Source: Schistosoma mansoni
Lineage: Eukaryota > Platyhelminthes > Trematoda > Strigeidida > Schistosomatidae
Reading direction: 5' to 3'
Length of the DNA stretch: 64,000 nt
NCBI RefSeq assembly: GCF_000237925.1
Contig: NC_031496.1
Location: forward strand, 21,211,038 to 21,275,037
The position numbers were made by a program, and so were the translations under genes. The notes under the pieces are model-generated. The model saw only the letters and a list, made by a program, of their open reading frames with translations, had not been told where the DNA came from and made no database searches. Within the stretch, counting starts at the first letter, position 1; each line of letters starts with the position of its first letter. Of this stretch, positions 35,151-48,600 are shown one piece after another.

Positions 35151-35496
35151 TGTAGGGTCACTGAATATCGAACAGATCATTGATCCCTGTCAAAGTCAAG
35201 GATAGTCAACGCGCATCAATCAATTATATGCCATGGACTGGCCCACGCGGCAGTGGTTGTTCTTTCGCTTCTGTACTTCCGTGGTTGTACCTTAACTAAT
35301 ATATTCTTGTAATAACGTCCTTTGTGTTGTACAGTCTCCATAGCGTCCATGATCCTTTGATGCGTCGATGGTTCAAACCACGTAAGGGCCGGTCGCGAGG
35401 TGTGACTTCAGCGTTAGTTGGTTCGTCACCATTCCCGTCTAACTATAGTAGGCCCCCAATCATTTCGACATAGAACATCAACGTTGATGTTCTACA
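35151..35496 (+). repeat. Right LTR
   Basis: 346 bp, near-identical to 32497-32842, preceded by a purine tract and followed by the ACCA target duplication. The palindrome recurs at 35471-35494. Confidence 0.9.
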
Positions 35497-35500
35497 ACCA

Positions 35501-38500
35501 TAAGATGAATATCAAGAATGTGGTCTGCTATTTCCATGAGTATGACTCTTAACTTATGCCTTCGTCAGTATTGCTAACTGTTTCCAGCTCTGTGTTATTT
35601 GCGATCATGTTACTATTAGGACTTAGGAAGTTCGCTCGAATGCCTAGACGTACAATTCATGTTCTGAAACGCGTCGCTAAACAGTCAATTTATCAAGCTG
35701 ATGGCAGGTTACTCAATGTGACGGCAAATGCGTAATGAACACCTGATATACGATAAAAATACTAGCACAAAAATAAACGATTATCAATAATTATAATTCT
35801 ATTGAATCATTGTTTTCATAGATGATTCAGATATAAAAAAACTAATCTGTCTTACTAAAATCAACGGCTTCCCAGGCACCTGATTAGGTCCAATATCGGA
35901 AAGAAAAATGCACCTGCTATACGGTAATATTAAAAAGACTCCGAAAGTGTGAATGAGGATGTAGTAATATAGGGCAAAATAAAATGAAAAATGGAACGAA
36001 ACCGCTTTACTTGGGAGAAATGTTGTGTTATGAAGTCCGTGTTATGACTTTTGGGTCGGCAAGCCTAGCCCACTACTTCCGCGCTCACGGTCTGATTCTC
36101 AAATGATTGAACAATGACGATAACAATGAAATATGTATCACACCTAACTTTGCATATATCTGTCAATTTAGTTCACGTTGGTGAACATTGGGATAAGGTA
36201 ATGATTTTGAACATCCGCACTTCACATATCCGGGGACAGCAAAAATTCAGGTTCACTCCAAGCCGTTTGCCCTTTCGTCCCAATGACCTTCAACAGCCCG
36301 GCATGAGGCGGCCATTCCATATTTCACTTGGTGTAGGTTTATTGGGTGTCCGTTAGATTGCATGAATTTTAAGTGTTCTCATAATTAATTAGTCTTTTGC
36401 CGCATCAAAATCACTAAATCATCGCGAAAAACAATTACTAAACTTTCCCTGTTTTGTAGTGTACACTGTAAGATCCATTTTGAAGGTGAAAATCCCTCCA
36501 TGTATACATTCGCAATTTCTTCTCAATGGTTTCTTTATTTGGATATATTGTTAGCTTTTTTGGTGCCAATTGCGACTGTAACGTTTAATTTTATAATAGT
36601 TTTCTCAGTCTTTCTATCGCTTTAATTGAGTTTCTATGTTTCTTCTTGAACTGTATATAACTTGTTCTAATTGATATTATTCTGGCGGCTGCCATATTGA
36701 CTGTTCGCTCTTTGATTGTGTTGTTTGATTCTGACTGGGATCGTGCATTTTGGTTGTAGATTGGAGCACTTTCCCAGAATTTGAAACACTTTGCGTTATA
36801 AAGAAACTCATCAAGTGGATTTCTTACTTGATCTATCCATAAAGGATAGAATAACAGTTACCTTTTGGTGTATTCGGTAAATTTCTTATATTTCTTATCA
36901 ACTACTTATTTATTGTAATTTAGATTGATTATTCTGGGACCAATTGTTGGTTGAATAACTGTGTATTATTATTTGTTTAGGTACCTTTGTACATTTGTAT
37001 ATATGATGAATTTTAGAACCGTTGTTACTCAAAACACCTTGTTCTGATTTCGATTGGGAAACGCGTTACTAAACTTTTACTCTAGTTAGTCAGCCAAAGC
37101 CAGACCTATTGGAATTTAGGTTTGGATCTTACAGACAAGTTGGCTCGATTGTTGCTTCGTAACTTGATCTGGGATACTGATCGCTCCACTGAACCTCACC
37201 GCATTTGCTTAGAACTTTATAAGATCCAGAAAACAATGTAATGAAAACAAATTAACATTTTTAGATACGTGAACTTTGGTTAGATCGCTATTTTACACGA
37301 AGTTTAAGACGAAGTGTCGAATAATTGGTAAGTTTCAAGCTTCCACCGTAAATTTTAGTAATAATTCCTGCAGTTAGTAAAGTATTATTTTAATTACTAG
37401 CTATTTGTTTTCTTTTGTAATTACTCAGTACTGTTGTAGAACTTCATGTTCAATAGATATCTCAGTCGACGTAAGCGAGGTGTTTCAACGTATAATACTC
37501 AACAGGCGTTTTGTACGCTGGAATGAATTCATCAGTGTTCTAAATAAATTTCAAAAAGTAGGAAATAGTTGTTTTATCCCTTCTCAGAGTACCCCTTAAC
37601 TAATACGTTCATGTTGAAAGTAAATTGCTGAAGGAAATGAGGTTTAAATTCATTTTTGTAGTGTTTAAGAGCTCAGTTTGGTCGTAGGAGTAGATCACAT
37701 GGTCTAACAGTGAACTGAAGACCGTGAGAACTCGAAGTAACATGTGACGTTTTCCGTCTAAGTTTCTGAACTACCAATCAAAGTTCTGTGTAACTTTGGA
37801 CGAAGAATATGTTATAAAGCCATTCAAAATGCTTCATAATCATTCCTATAAAAGCTCATGGATGGTTTGTGACCCATGGAACAGAATATTGCCTCTGCAA
37901 TCATCATCAATAGATGAAGTAGTAGAGAGTATTAGGGATCGAACTGTCAGCAAGACAGTGCCGCAGATGTGGAGAATAGGAAATCTCAAATCTCCACAAG
38001 TGTGTATAATCATATTTCAGGTTGTTCCATGATAACACAAAAATTTCATTTACTAGGTAAAGCGAACTGTATGTACAAATTCAGCGGAGCCAAAAAGTGC
38101 AAAAACAATAAATTTTTGAGGAATATTGTGGACGCCTGGCTATCAACAATTGTTACTTAAGAATCGTCAGTAGACCGGACTCCAGCTTCTTTAACCCCTA
38201 TCACTGTATCGCCTTCTTTAAGATAAAAAAAACAGATCAGAATATACGAACGTTTGGAGACGTGACAGGAACTATTTATTATGAGAAGTTCTTGGTGGTT
38301 GTATTTTTATCCTAAATATATATATACAGCTTGTCAACGTAGTTTCTGCATCAGATGTTATTCTTCCTTATCAAGTGTTAATGTTCATCAACAAACTTTA
38401 GCCCATTTTTTATTTTCGTCTTATTCGTAGTTTAAGGGGTAGGTATATGGATAATCTTAACGGATAACTGTTTGTGAACATTAGAAATAACTTGGTGTGT

Positions 38501-41500
38501 GCTTCATAAGTACCCGTTTGGTAACGAAAACTTGTAGTACTGCATCAGTTTAAAAGTTTCCCCAAGAGGTCGCGTTGTATATATATGCTTCTTTACTATG
38601 ACAGTATATTCGGATGAACGCCAGGAAGATGTATAGTGCAAAAAGCACGAACTTTCACCAAGCACTAACAGGACCTGAGACTCTACGAACTTTTCACTTG
38701 TAGTACGCTTTCGCGAAAAATTTAAAGACCCAATACAGTTTTTATAGATACATTTGAATATTTCATTAAATGAATGAACGTGGCAGTAGTCAAAATTAAA
38801 TACAGTTATCGTCAACGTGTAAATATTGTGTCCCCATAAGTTCCCATACCCAGAAATCAAGTTGTTTGCCAGTATAGACCAGATTAATAGGAAGATTTGG
38901 GCATTTCAACCAGTTGGCAGGAGCCATAAATGTAATATCAGGAGACGTATGGATAGTTTCCCAGCTTAGTCAGTGCATTTCTGAAGAACAACGAATCAAC
39001 TATGAACATAGTTCCGTCACCATGCTCGAAACAAACTTGCATCGTTGTACTCATGAAGAATATGTCACTAATTATTATGACATTGACAGTGATGCTATAT
39101 ACAGATCCTGTATATGCTCAGAGAAAGGGAAGAAAATGTTATCAGCGTCAACTATTACTTATATAACTATTTTTCTCAGATAAGTTACATATCAATACAT
39201 CAGTTCCGTCAAAAATGTCGATACTTATAATGATTAGAATTGTTCATGGTTGTATTCTAGAGATTGATATAATGTTCAAAGTTAGTTTAACTGAAAATTG
39301 CTTCAACCTGCATTTAATAAACAACTACCAGACATCCACGTTCATCAACATTCTTTAGGGTGACGAATCAAATGTTAAACGTTTTTAACACTTATTTTTG
39401 TTTAAAAATATCTTATTACGGTCTATCTCTGACTTGATAAGTTGTGAATTTCACTTACTTGGGTTTAAATTGTTACAAATAACCACGTTAAGTTGACTTA
39501 ACATTCATCCAGATAGTGAACAACAACTACACCAAACTACTAACTGTGATAAAAGCAATGTAACAGGCACAAACATTACGAAAATTGACATGCGACAGCG
39601 AAGGCACCGTTAATAGCTGACGAATGACTACTCAAATTGCTTGATAACACGTAACGTATGCACTGGAACTCATAGCTTGACTTTTTACCATCCCATATAT
39701 CCAATATCGAAGACGTCATGGTGGGAAGCGGATAAGAGAGTACAAGCGTACTCACTCACTTTCATTAGGCGTGCTTGGCACTAAAACTTGCACATGTAAA
39801 CATGTAACACATGATGAAAATAGATAATCACGAGAAAACACGACCAACCAAGGTCACAAGTAAACAACTGAAGTGGTAAAACGTATGTAAGGATAATGAG
39901 TCAAAAATAATAGCCCATTTATGTGTCTTGAAGTTAGAACGATCCACGCAGGCGTGGAACAGTATCAAAAGCTACAAGTTTCACACTTCTCGGGACTATG
40001 CCTTTTAACTTTACAGATTTAGTCGAATACAGGTAGTGATGACTATTGTTTGAGGTGCTTAATATATTTACCATATTAATAATATTATTATGGTATATTT
40101 GTGATCTCACTCTTTTGGATCAAGATAAACAATAACGTGTCAGCCAATAATTTTTAATTTAAAATGTCACCATTGAAAGCTCGATCTGCTATCAGACTCT
40201 TGTTGTTGTTTACCTACCAATTACTAAACAATACATTCTTTACAGACATGACCGGATTTTTATTGATCCCTGCACGTAGTTCTTGAACTTAATGGTAAAT
40301 GTGTAAACCATAAATTCTTTAGTTTTGTTTTGCTTGCCAGACAGCCATATTACATGTCGTTCTGACTATTACCAAAAACGATGTTCGAACATATTGTCAA
40401 CGTCTGTCGCGCCCCCCCAAATCGTTGGTGCTTGATGGAAAGTGGCATGAATTAAGCGAAGAGTTTCCGTTCTCCCCATGATTTTACATGAGTTTAAAAG
40501 AGTGAAGTAAATACGAAAGTTCTTTTTGAAACCTTCCAACGCGTTGTCAGAAGCAAACTCAATGGTAAGTGTGACTGAGAAGTGAGCTTATCAAAATAAG
40601 CCACTGGTATGACAGTCCAGAATCGAATTCTGACACTTTATCTGTTGGGACACGGAGTTATTTTCCATGTTTATGTGAAGTTGAATGGTCCGTCTGAGTT
40701 GGCAGAATTCTAGAATCCGACTGCTTGGAGAAAAACCTAAATACAGCATATACCTACATTGTATTTTGAGTAGCTTGTCTCCACTGAACTAGTCATCTGA
40801 AACCCCTTTTACTCCGAATGGGAAAATTGGCCTGCTGTCAAACTGACAAAAAATATATCAGACCGTTTATAAGCCTTCAGTACTCAAGTAAAACCATAAA
40901 TAGTATAAAACACAGCATGAAGTGAGGAAATTACAATGGAGTGTATCGGCAAACGTAAAGGGTTTGTCGTCAGCAAGAGAAATATACTTCATCTGATGCG
41001 GTTTATTATTTTAAGGCCAACCTCACAGCAAGATCCATCATCTTCAGCAGAGTTGAGAGGATGCGAAATGGAGACCAAATACCTCTTTTGGGTCGGATAA
41101 ACCACTTTCAAGGCAGTAATTATTTAACCAGCCCCTCTAGTTGCTAGGGAAGTCGCTTCTTTAATGGTTCGTTGAATAAAAATTTGAGCAACGGATGCGA
41201 AATATTCTTCATTTATATACACGCGTGTTTTTGTCAGGACTCCTCTGTGTACGCTTTCCATGTAACATTTATTGTTTGTTTCAGCTCACCACAACTTCTG
41301 TCGCTTGACTCCTCATACCCATGTGTTTTATGCCCATATTTTTCATCGTGAAACTTGCGTTTGCCTTCTATTATTGTCCATCTGCGGCAACAATTGTGTA
41401 AGTTGTATGTATCCAGAATTCATTTCCATATTAGACATACTTTATTCCATCATTTTTAAGCAAACGAAGTCGGTTACTATATATGAAGGTGAGCTGGATC

Positions 41501-41530
41501 TGTCGCTAACATTATTATACAACTAAATCA
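35501..41530. other. No gene seen
   Basis: Six kilobases of AT-rich sequence with only short frames (for example at 36114-36356, 37796-38032 and 38914-39183), none with recognisable motifs or convincing splice sites. A quasi-palindrome of about 27 bases (TACCATA arms) lies at 40069-40096. Diverged transposon sequence is likely but not identifiable by eye. Confidence 0.5.
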
Positions 41531-41531
41531 G

Positions 41532-41951
41532 AGTCAGATCAAAGATCCATTGAAAGATCCCCTTACTCCTTTCCCTAGACCTTTTAAAAACCCTGAGTTG
41601 ACACAAAATGACTGGTTATATGTTGATCACTCTTTAAACGGAATAGGTCCACCGTTTAAATTCCGTAGAGCGATTGTCCATTCCTACTATGGCCCGCTCG
41701 AATATCTGAGCTATCTGTTCCTGAAATCCAGATATTTCAACGAGTTATCTGTTTTTTATTTGTTTTATAAGATCATTGTGTCTGTTGGTAGCGTAGCCTG
41801 TTTAGGCGCGTTTGCAAAACGTTTACGACCTTTCGCTGTAAAAATCACAAAAGTGTACAATCAGAGACATCGTGATAGCTGGCAGTATGTATTGGAAAGA
41901 ATGAACACTATTCAGATGTCGATTTCTAAACTATTAACATTTAACTGGTGA
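41532..41951 (+). CDS. Unrecognised possible exon, single-membrane-span protein
   Basis: A frame running from about 41500 to the stop at 41949, with protein-like composition: KDPLTPFPRPFKNPELTQND, then HSYYGPLEYLSYLFLKSRYF, a hydrophobic probable membrane segment (FYLFYKIIVSVGSVACLGAF, about 20 residues), a basic loop RLRPFAVKITK and an amphipathic end. AG acceptor-like sites precede it at 41530-41537. There is no ATG in a good position, so it would be a terminal exon or a decayed retrocopy. The overall look, a small basic protein with one span, would suit a mitochondrial inner-membrane subunit, but I do not recognise the family. Confidence 0.35.
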   Translation, partial: SQIKDPLKDPLTPFPRPFKNPELTQNDWLYVDHSLNGIGPPFKFRRAIVHSYYGPLEYLSYLFLKSRYFNELSVFYLFYKIIVSVGSVACLGAFAKRLRPFAVKITKVYNQRHRDSWQYVLERMNTIQMSISKLLTFNW

Positions 41952-44900
41952 CCGCTCAAGGTCGATCAATAAATAAGAAAAGGCAGTTTGTTGAAATACT
42001 TTGTGCTGAGAATTCCATATTATACCTAAATCAACACAGTAAATCCATTAAGAGTAATAATAAGATTGAATGTAAACGACCAGGCGTCAGCGTTGCATAT
42101 ATTCTTCGACGCTTCGGGATGGGGAATACAGAGTGTGATAAAGGGACAAGTCGTATCTTTGAAATTTGTTACGTTACCTCATTTAAAGTTAAATGCACAA
42201 TAGCCAGGATCATATTTTCGATAGAATCTACTTTCAAAACCAGCCTTCCAGAATACTTGTTTTGCAGCCATCAGGGGAGCATATATGAAGGAAATAATCC
42301 ATAGGAGTCAATTTCGATACGTACCGTCAAGTATATTTTGGGTGGCTTGGTATCTAGAGACATGAAATGTGTAAATATACCTGATGATAAATGCCTTGAT
42401 GGCCAGTATGTTTTAAAGGAGCCGCAACGTAAGTGTCCAAAGAAGCATGACGAGCCACCTGTTTATCACAGCAACTAAAAGCTGAAGGTCTCCATGAACA
42501 ACAAAGGACCTCACACCTGCTCTCATACAGGTGCATATAGTTATCACTGAGAGTCTTTGTTACCCTAGTATTTTCGTCTTCAATTTCAACTGTTTCACAT
42601 TTAATCATACCTCAATGTTACCTTTTGGTATATATGGCTGTAAACAGCTGATGAGAAACTACAGAATATAATTAGTGCATGTTATTCTTCTTTAGTTATT
42701 GTTCTGGCTGTACAGAATCCTGACTTCTTAAGAGTGGATGTTGAAGGACTTATGCAGAATGAAGTAGAAAACCCATCGACCACCCTGCTATTTTCCAGAC
42801 ATTTATGTTTGTCTTCGGTTGAACTTGTGTTACTCTGTTCGGGTAGCAGTCACTGTAAACTTTTCGTGTCACTTTTCAGATAAAGTTTTTGACAACTCAA
42901 CTTGGTTGTGTCGCGACATCTGAATGCGTTTCTTTAATCTAAATGTCGAGCAGTTATTTTTCTCCCGAGGTCAACAGTAATATTCTATGTTTTTTAATAT
43001 CGTGTAGATATTTGGGTTGCGTTTATCTCTGTCATACTGGGCTTGTACCGCACATGCTCCTGGATCTATACATGTATGGATCATTTGAAGTATGGCTAAG
43101 ACAATTTGCTGCCATGGTGAAACCGATTCGACCTTAAGTTTCTAAAGTCATCACGTGTCAAACTGTTCCACGGAATTCTACAGGATAGAATTGTGGTGAC
43201 ATGTAATATTTCATGATTCCTTGGAATTACAAAATACAATCTTGAAACTTAGGCCTTCGTTACATTCTACTTAAGTCACTGGAACAAGTTACAAATAAAC
43301 ATCCAGCCAAGACAGACTCTGATACAATTCAATTCTTCTCTAGACTGTTTCATCGACAAAACCAGTTTCCTACATTCTTGGTGCAGCCTCCGTAAGTCGA
43401 GCTACATCAAACGGTGGGCCACCGAATGTCGACCATAGTAATTAGGCAACCAATTGTCAGCCAGTGCCTCAGTTACCTAGCGCATTGCACTTTAACTCCC
43501 AATATACTTTAGGATCAACATTCTACATTTTACAGTCTCAACACTTTATTATTTAATTCTTATATACTGTTTATAATCTTTCCATATGCATTAAACTACA
43601 CAAATATTCCCATCGACTTTTTCTTGAACTTCATAACACGCCACTTAACTACCAGTGGTATCACTGATATGGAACTTTATATCTACCTCACACCGCAACT
43701 CAAAGAAACCTTGTACGATTCAAGATTATTTAAGTGGAAACCCTTGAAATACTCACTAACCGTCCGCAAGAAACAGTATCAACCTTAACAGTGCATACCC
43801 CCTCTTGTTTATTTCCGTTTAGTTTTTCGCACTCAACACATGTTTTTTGCCATCGTCTGTAAAGCAGAACATTCCAACACTCCTCCACCTAGTGGTATAT
43901 CTGTATCGACCTACATTTGGTCTGGAAATCCACATTTTGTTCTGATGAACAGTGCTGTGGCGATGTTGTACCAACAGTCGACCACCTTCAGTTGTCTGGT
44001 ATGCTGTGGTATTTTTCCTGCAGATAATTTTTTTGAGTGAGTCTGCAACACAGACATGATGCGTAAAATTATTTCAATCCACCCAACACTTCAAACTAAA
44101 CTCACATTAAAATATGAGGGACAGTAGAGTCACTCGGCAGCTAACACTGCTGGTGAGGCAGTGATTTCTATCCATACGTATTTATGCAGTGGAATAGTTT
44201 ATTTCCTTCACGTTCTTTATGATGGCGTCGAGACAACTGTTTAATGACATTGAGGGTGTTTTCTCACATTTGTCACTTCATGGGCTCATGTTTTTGGCCT
44301 TTTTGTTTTCGCTTTTTTAACAAGACGACGCATAACATGCAACCTTAGACTCTCAAGTTAAGGAAGAGTTTTCGTTTGATAACGACTACAAAAAAGAGCA
44401 AACATTGAGAACATATAGCGACAAACGTATTTGGGTATCTAGATATTTGATGTTTCTCTGTCATTCCTTCGAAATTCATCTTCACATTTAGGCTTTTCTT
44501 CTATTAGTTTATATTCGTACTCTTAAGCAAAAACTAAAGATTTTGAAGACGATAATAAGAGACCTATAATAAATAAAAACGCCGTAGTAATAAAGTTATT
44601 TCGACGCCTTAACACTTCACCTCGTTACTTTTTCAAATGTAGAAGATATTCCTCTATCTTTGATCCTCAGCTTCTTACCTGATCTGTTTTACTGTGTTCA
44701 CTTAACAGCACACTGCACTTTCTGCGGTTTGTCTTTAATTTGTTGAATGATAGCTCATCATGGTATTACCAACAATGTTGGGTCATAGCTAATCATAAAA
44801 AACTCCTGAATTTCCTATACTTAAGCAGATAGGCTTTATCGACCACCTGTTTTAGTTCGCCTCCCTGCTCCCTTTCCTCCACTTTCCGTTTCCTTGAGCA

Positions 44901-46079
44901 CTGACACTATATACCGCTTTCGAGCTTCTACTCAACCTTAGACTACTTATGCAAGTTATGGTTCGCATCTAGACTGAAGGTATTTAAGACACCAGGGGAG
45001 CGTGAAGATTGATGCTAGTTAAGGAACCCGGTTAAATGAACAACGGGATAAAGAGTTGAGCGACGACTAAGCAACCTCACAAAGTTCAGTTATTTTTAAT
45101 AAGTAAAAAAATTACAACCAGCAATGCGAGCCTAAGACTGACATCTACGGGAGTCAGTCTTGTACCCGGACCTTTATGATTTGTTCATGAATATTTCACT
45201 GATTTTCTGGAAAATATCCATGGTGCGAAATTTAGGGTAAAAGCAAGTTATCTGAATTTTTCCGTGTATAACTAACTGATTTTCATGTAGTGTTGATCCG
45301 AAATGGCTATTGTCAAACTTTGTGTGGTTAAAAATGAAAGTATTAAAATGTTCCTGGGGTCATACTACGAAACTTTATAGATTAAGTAGCCAGGTGGGGA
45401 GCTTAGAGGGAGATTGAAATACTTCATGCAGTGATTAAACCCTGGAATAACAAGGATTAGAATTTACAAATAAGAAATAAAACGAAGAGATCCAAGATTT
45501 TTGTTCCGAAGACATAACACTCTCTGATAATTAAAAATATGTAAATGAGTGTGCAAAATAAGTAAACAGTTTCGTCGAAAAGAAAATTTTCCTCGCTGAA
45601 TTCTCTTTTTCTTATTCAATGACACCATGAGCTATTTTAATTATGTAAAGGAACCTGAGGTGGAAACGTGATAACGGACGGAAAGAGCTCAAAGGTGTAA
45701 ATTTTTTGGTATACGCGGAGTCAAAAGTGAACGACGACTAAGCCATTTCGGTTGTATAACGAAGATATTTCAATGGCATTGGAAACAGGAGCCTCCTTAA
45801 CAAAGAATTGGAGCCATATGCATCTGATCAGATCATGTTAGAGACATGACTGGCTTAGTGATTAGGCATTGGGGAATTAAATTTTATGAATTTCTTATTG
45901 GTTAACACTTGCGAGATTCGGAAAAGTACCTATTCTAGACAAGGATATTCTAAGGACTATTTCATCGGAAAACTCAGTTCGAAAAAATCTAGCCGACGTG
46001 GTTTGATCAAGTGCGAACGATTCAAATTGATGCGACCCGAATCAGCATTGCCAAACCATATGTTGGTCCACTAAGAGGA
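41952..46079. other. No gene seen
   Basis: Short frames only. A diverged copy of the 152-bp dispersed repeat lies at about 42626-42720 (GGCTGTAAACAGCTGATGAG at its start). Confidence 0.5.
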
Positions 46080-48600
46080 CGAAGTTGCACATGTCGACTG
46101 TAATCCACCTTCAAGTAGGAGTAACTACATAGATCCAGTATTTGACTTCAAAATCGTTACCAACATTGATATGCTAGCTCACATCAGACCAAAAGACTAG
46201 ACAGCAAACACACAAGAAATTATGCAGGCTTTATCGCTTGCAGATCAAAAGAAAAAACATGTGTCTTTTATAAGAAGGGTCGAAGAGGCTTACAATAACT
46301 TTTGGGTAGAGGCTACAACATTATATTTACCCTGAATTGCATAGGAAAACCAGGAAACTATCCACCGTGCCCCAGTAATGGGATTACTACGCCTCTCTGC
46401 GAAAGAAAACAAACGTGGGATAGATTTAGACCACAAGGCACTGACGAGACCAACTTTAGATATCGGGAAGCTAGAAATATTCGTAACCCGACCCTATGTA
46501 AGTCTAGGTGTGAGTATGAGGGAGGGACTGTTAATAATTCTGGAGAATGCCTAAAACGTATACATTCGCATATAAGTTGGAAGACGTAGAGCAGGTCATT
46601 ATCTCATCTACAAAGTGATTGTTAGACACGGTCATAAACGACTCACAGATGATTTCCAGAATTCCTGAACTACCTACTGATGGCAAAACAACGCAACCAC
46701 ACAACGTGGGATTTATTATTATTATTGTTCACAAGAGTCCTATTCATATACAAGTATTCAAACAAATCATTTCAGATATCATCACAAGTGCCATTGTACA
46801 CAATTGTTTCAATAGTGTTTACATGATATTCACAATCTCCTAATGGGTTCTGTGTAGCTCAAGAAAAAATTAGAGTGACTTCAACATGTATATATGAATA
46901 TCTTGAGAACTATGTGAAAAAGGAAAGCAATAAATCGTAATCTAAAAAACACTTATATCCAGGGTTTAAAAACACTTCACTATGTAAAGATACGAAACCA
47001 ATAAATTAGAAGACAAGAATGAAGAAGTCCGAAGATATATTTGGAAAGTTATCCATATGCTAAGAGGTGTTTGATCCAGGCTGGATAATTTCTACGAGGG
47101 ATGCGTAACATAACATTCCTAACTGTGGTCTGATGCGGATGCGTAGCCGAGTGCCTTCAATTAAGGTATGTCCAGTAAAACTAATGAGGTCAGCATCAAT
47201 AGCAAAAACTCCAAAACCATCTATCATGGCGATTTATTTGTTGCTGAAATGTACGCATCAGTTTAGATTACTCAACATTTACGTTTCAACTTGCGAATCT
47301 TTATTTTTCTTGCCGTACAAAACAGAGGATTAATGATGGCACGTCAAAAAACTCCAGAAGATCAGAACTAATTACTCTGCAGCTACACTCCGGCTTCCCC
47401 ATTTAATCATAAACCATTGGAACTCTCGACACTGACACATGCCCAATAGGTCCAAGAGGATATTGGGTCATTTTTGTATAACCAACCTACTGACTGCGAT
47501 GGACAGATGGGCAACCATCCTTGATCGCAGGGGAAGGTTGACATCATTTACCATGACTTCTCAAAAGCTTCTGATGGGTAAACCATATATGTCCAATCAA
47601 TAAGCTGTAAGGACTAGGTATCAAATCATCTTTAATTGATTGGCTCACTTCATATATAAAACATCGCCATCCTAAGGTCAGGGTTAAGTTAACTTTCTCT
47701 CGTGCTATGAAATGTCCTAATGGGGTTCCCCACGGTTCAGTACTAAGACCTCTTCTTTTCTCGATTTATTTAAACGATCTTCCACAACAGGTGTTTTGGG
47801 ATTGATTACTCTTCGCTAATAATGTGAAACTTTAGAGAGAAGTTTGTAACCAAGATGATGAACTGGCATTTCAGGAGGATCTGACCCGAATTCAGAGTTG
47901 TGCACATGACAACGAACTTACTTCTAACACTTCAAAGTGTAAAGTAGTCCATCTGCGACATGTTGCAGACTACAACTACAACTTAGGCAACTGCCCTATA
48001 GAGGTACCCCAAGTTGGAAAAGATCTAGGTTTGTAGGTACTCTGCGGTCTGAAGTACCATGCTCACTACGACAAAAATGCTTTCCGAGTCAACTTTGCAG
48101 TGGTAACACTGAAGCACATTTTTAGCCAGTGTGACGGTAGAACTTTCCACATAGTCTTCAACAGTTTTATTCATCTCCATTTATAGCAAACCTCTGTTTA
48201 AAAGGTGACTCGGATATCCTGGAGAAAGTATAGAGGGCATCTGACCGTGTAATTTCAGAACTCTTGGGTTTACCATACAGAGAGCGGCTTGAAAAGCTAG
48301 ACATATTTACTCTGTCCTATCGCAGATTAAGAAGTGATCTGATTTTGATGTATAGGATACTAAGAAATGATTTTGGACCTAATATATCCTATCTTTTTCT
48401 TCCCACTAGATCGGGAAATCTCAGAAGACATTTTAGACGTGTAGAAAAGCGAAGAAAGAACAAAATACCCGTGGCATACATGTTTTCACACGGAGTCATC
48501 AATTCTTGGAACCTGTTACTCAAAGCAGTGGTGTCCGCACCTTAAATTGACTCATTCAAGAGAAGAATATACACTCACAGAAGCATACTAGAAAAGGAAT
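46080..48600 (+). mobile_element. Decayed CR1-clade LINE
   Basis: A plus-strand relic. The order follows ORF2 of the copy at 1-4 kb: linker region (46.3-46.6 kb), RT motifs broken by stops and indels near 47.48-47.85 kb (TNLLTAMDRWA, GVPHGSVLRPLLFSIYLNDL, LLFANNVKL), then a still-open C-terminal block at 48264-48545 (FTLSYRRLRSDLILMYRILR, FSHGVINSWNLLLKAVVSAP). The RT catalytic FADD is changed to FANN, so it is dead. A foreign segment at about 46.85-47.34 kb interrupts it and resembles 61.45-61.69 kb. Confidence 0.8.

Larger units (their letters stand above)
32497..35496. mobile_element. Young LTR retrotransposon, non-autonomous, unassigned family
   Basis: 3.0 kb bounded by two 346-bp LTRs (32497-32842 and 35151-35496) that differ at only two positions by eye (about 0.6%), so the insertion is recent. 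LTRs begin TGTAG and end CTACA. The 4-bp sequence ACCA flanks both sides (32493-32496 and 35497-35500), a target-site duplication. A TGG one base inside the left LTR suits a primer-binding site, and a purine-rich GGTGGGGGAG precedes the right LTR. The 2.3-kb interior shows no gag, protease or reverse transcriptase that I recognise, so it looks structurally whole but non-coding and dependent on another element. The orientation is taken as plus from the purine tract. Confidence 0.87.
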
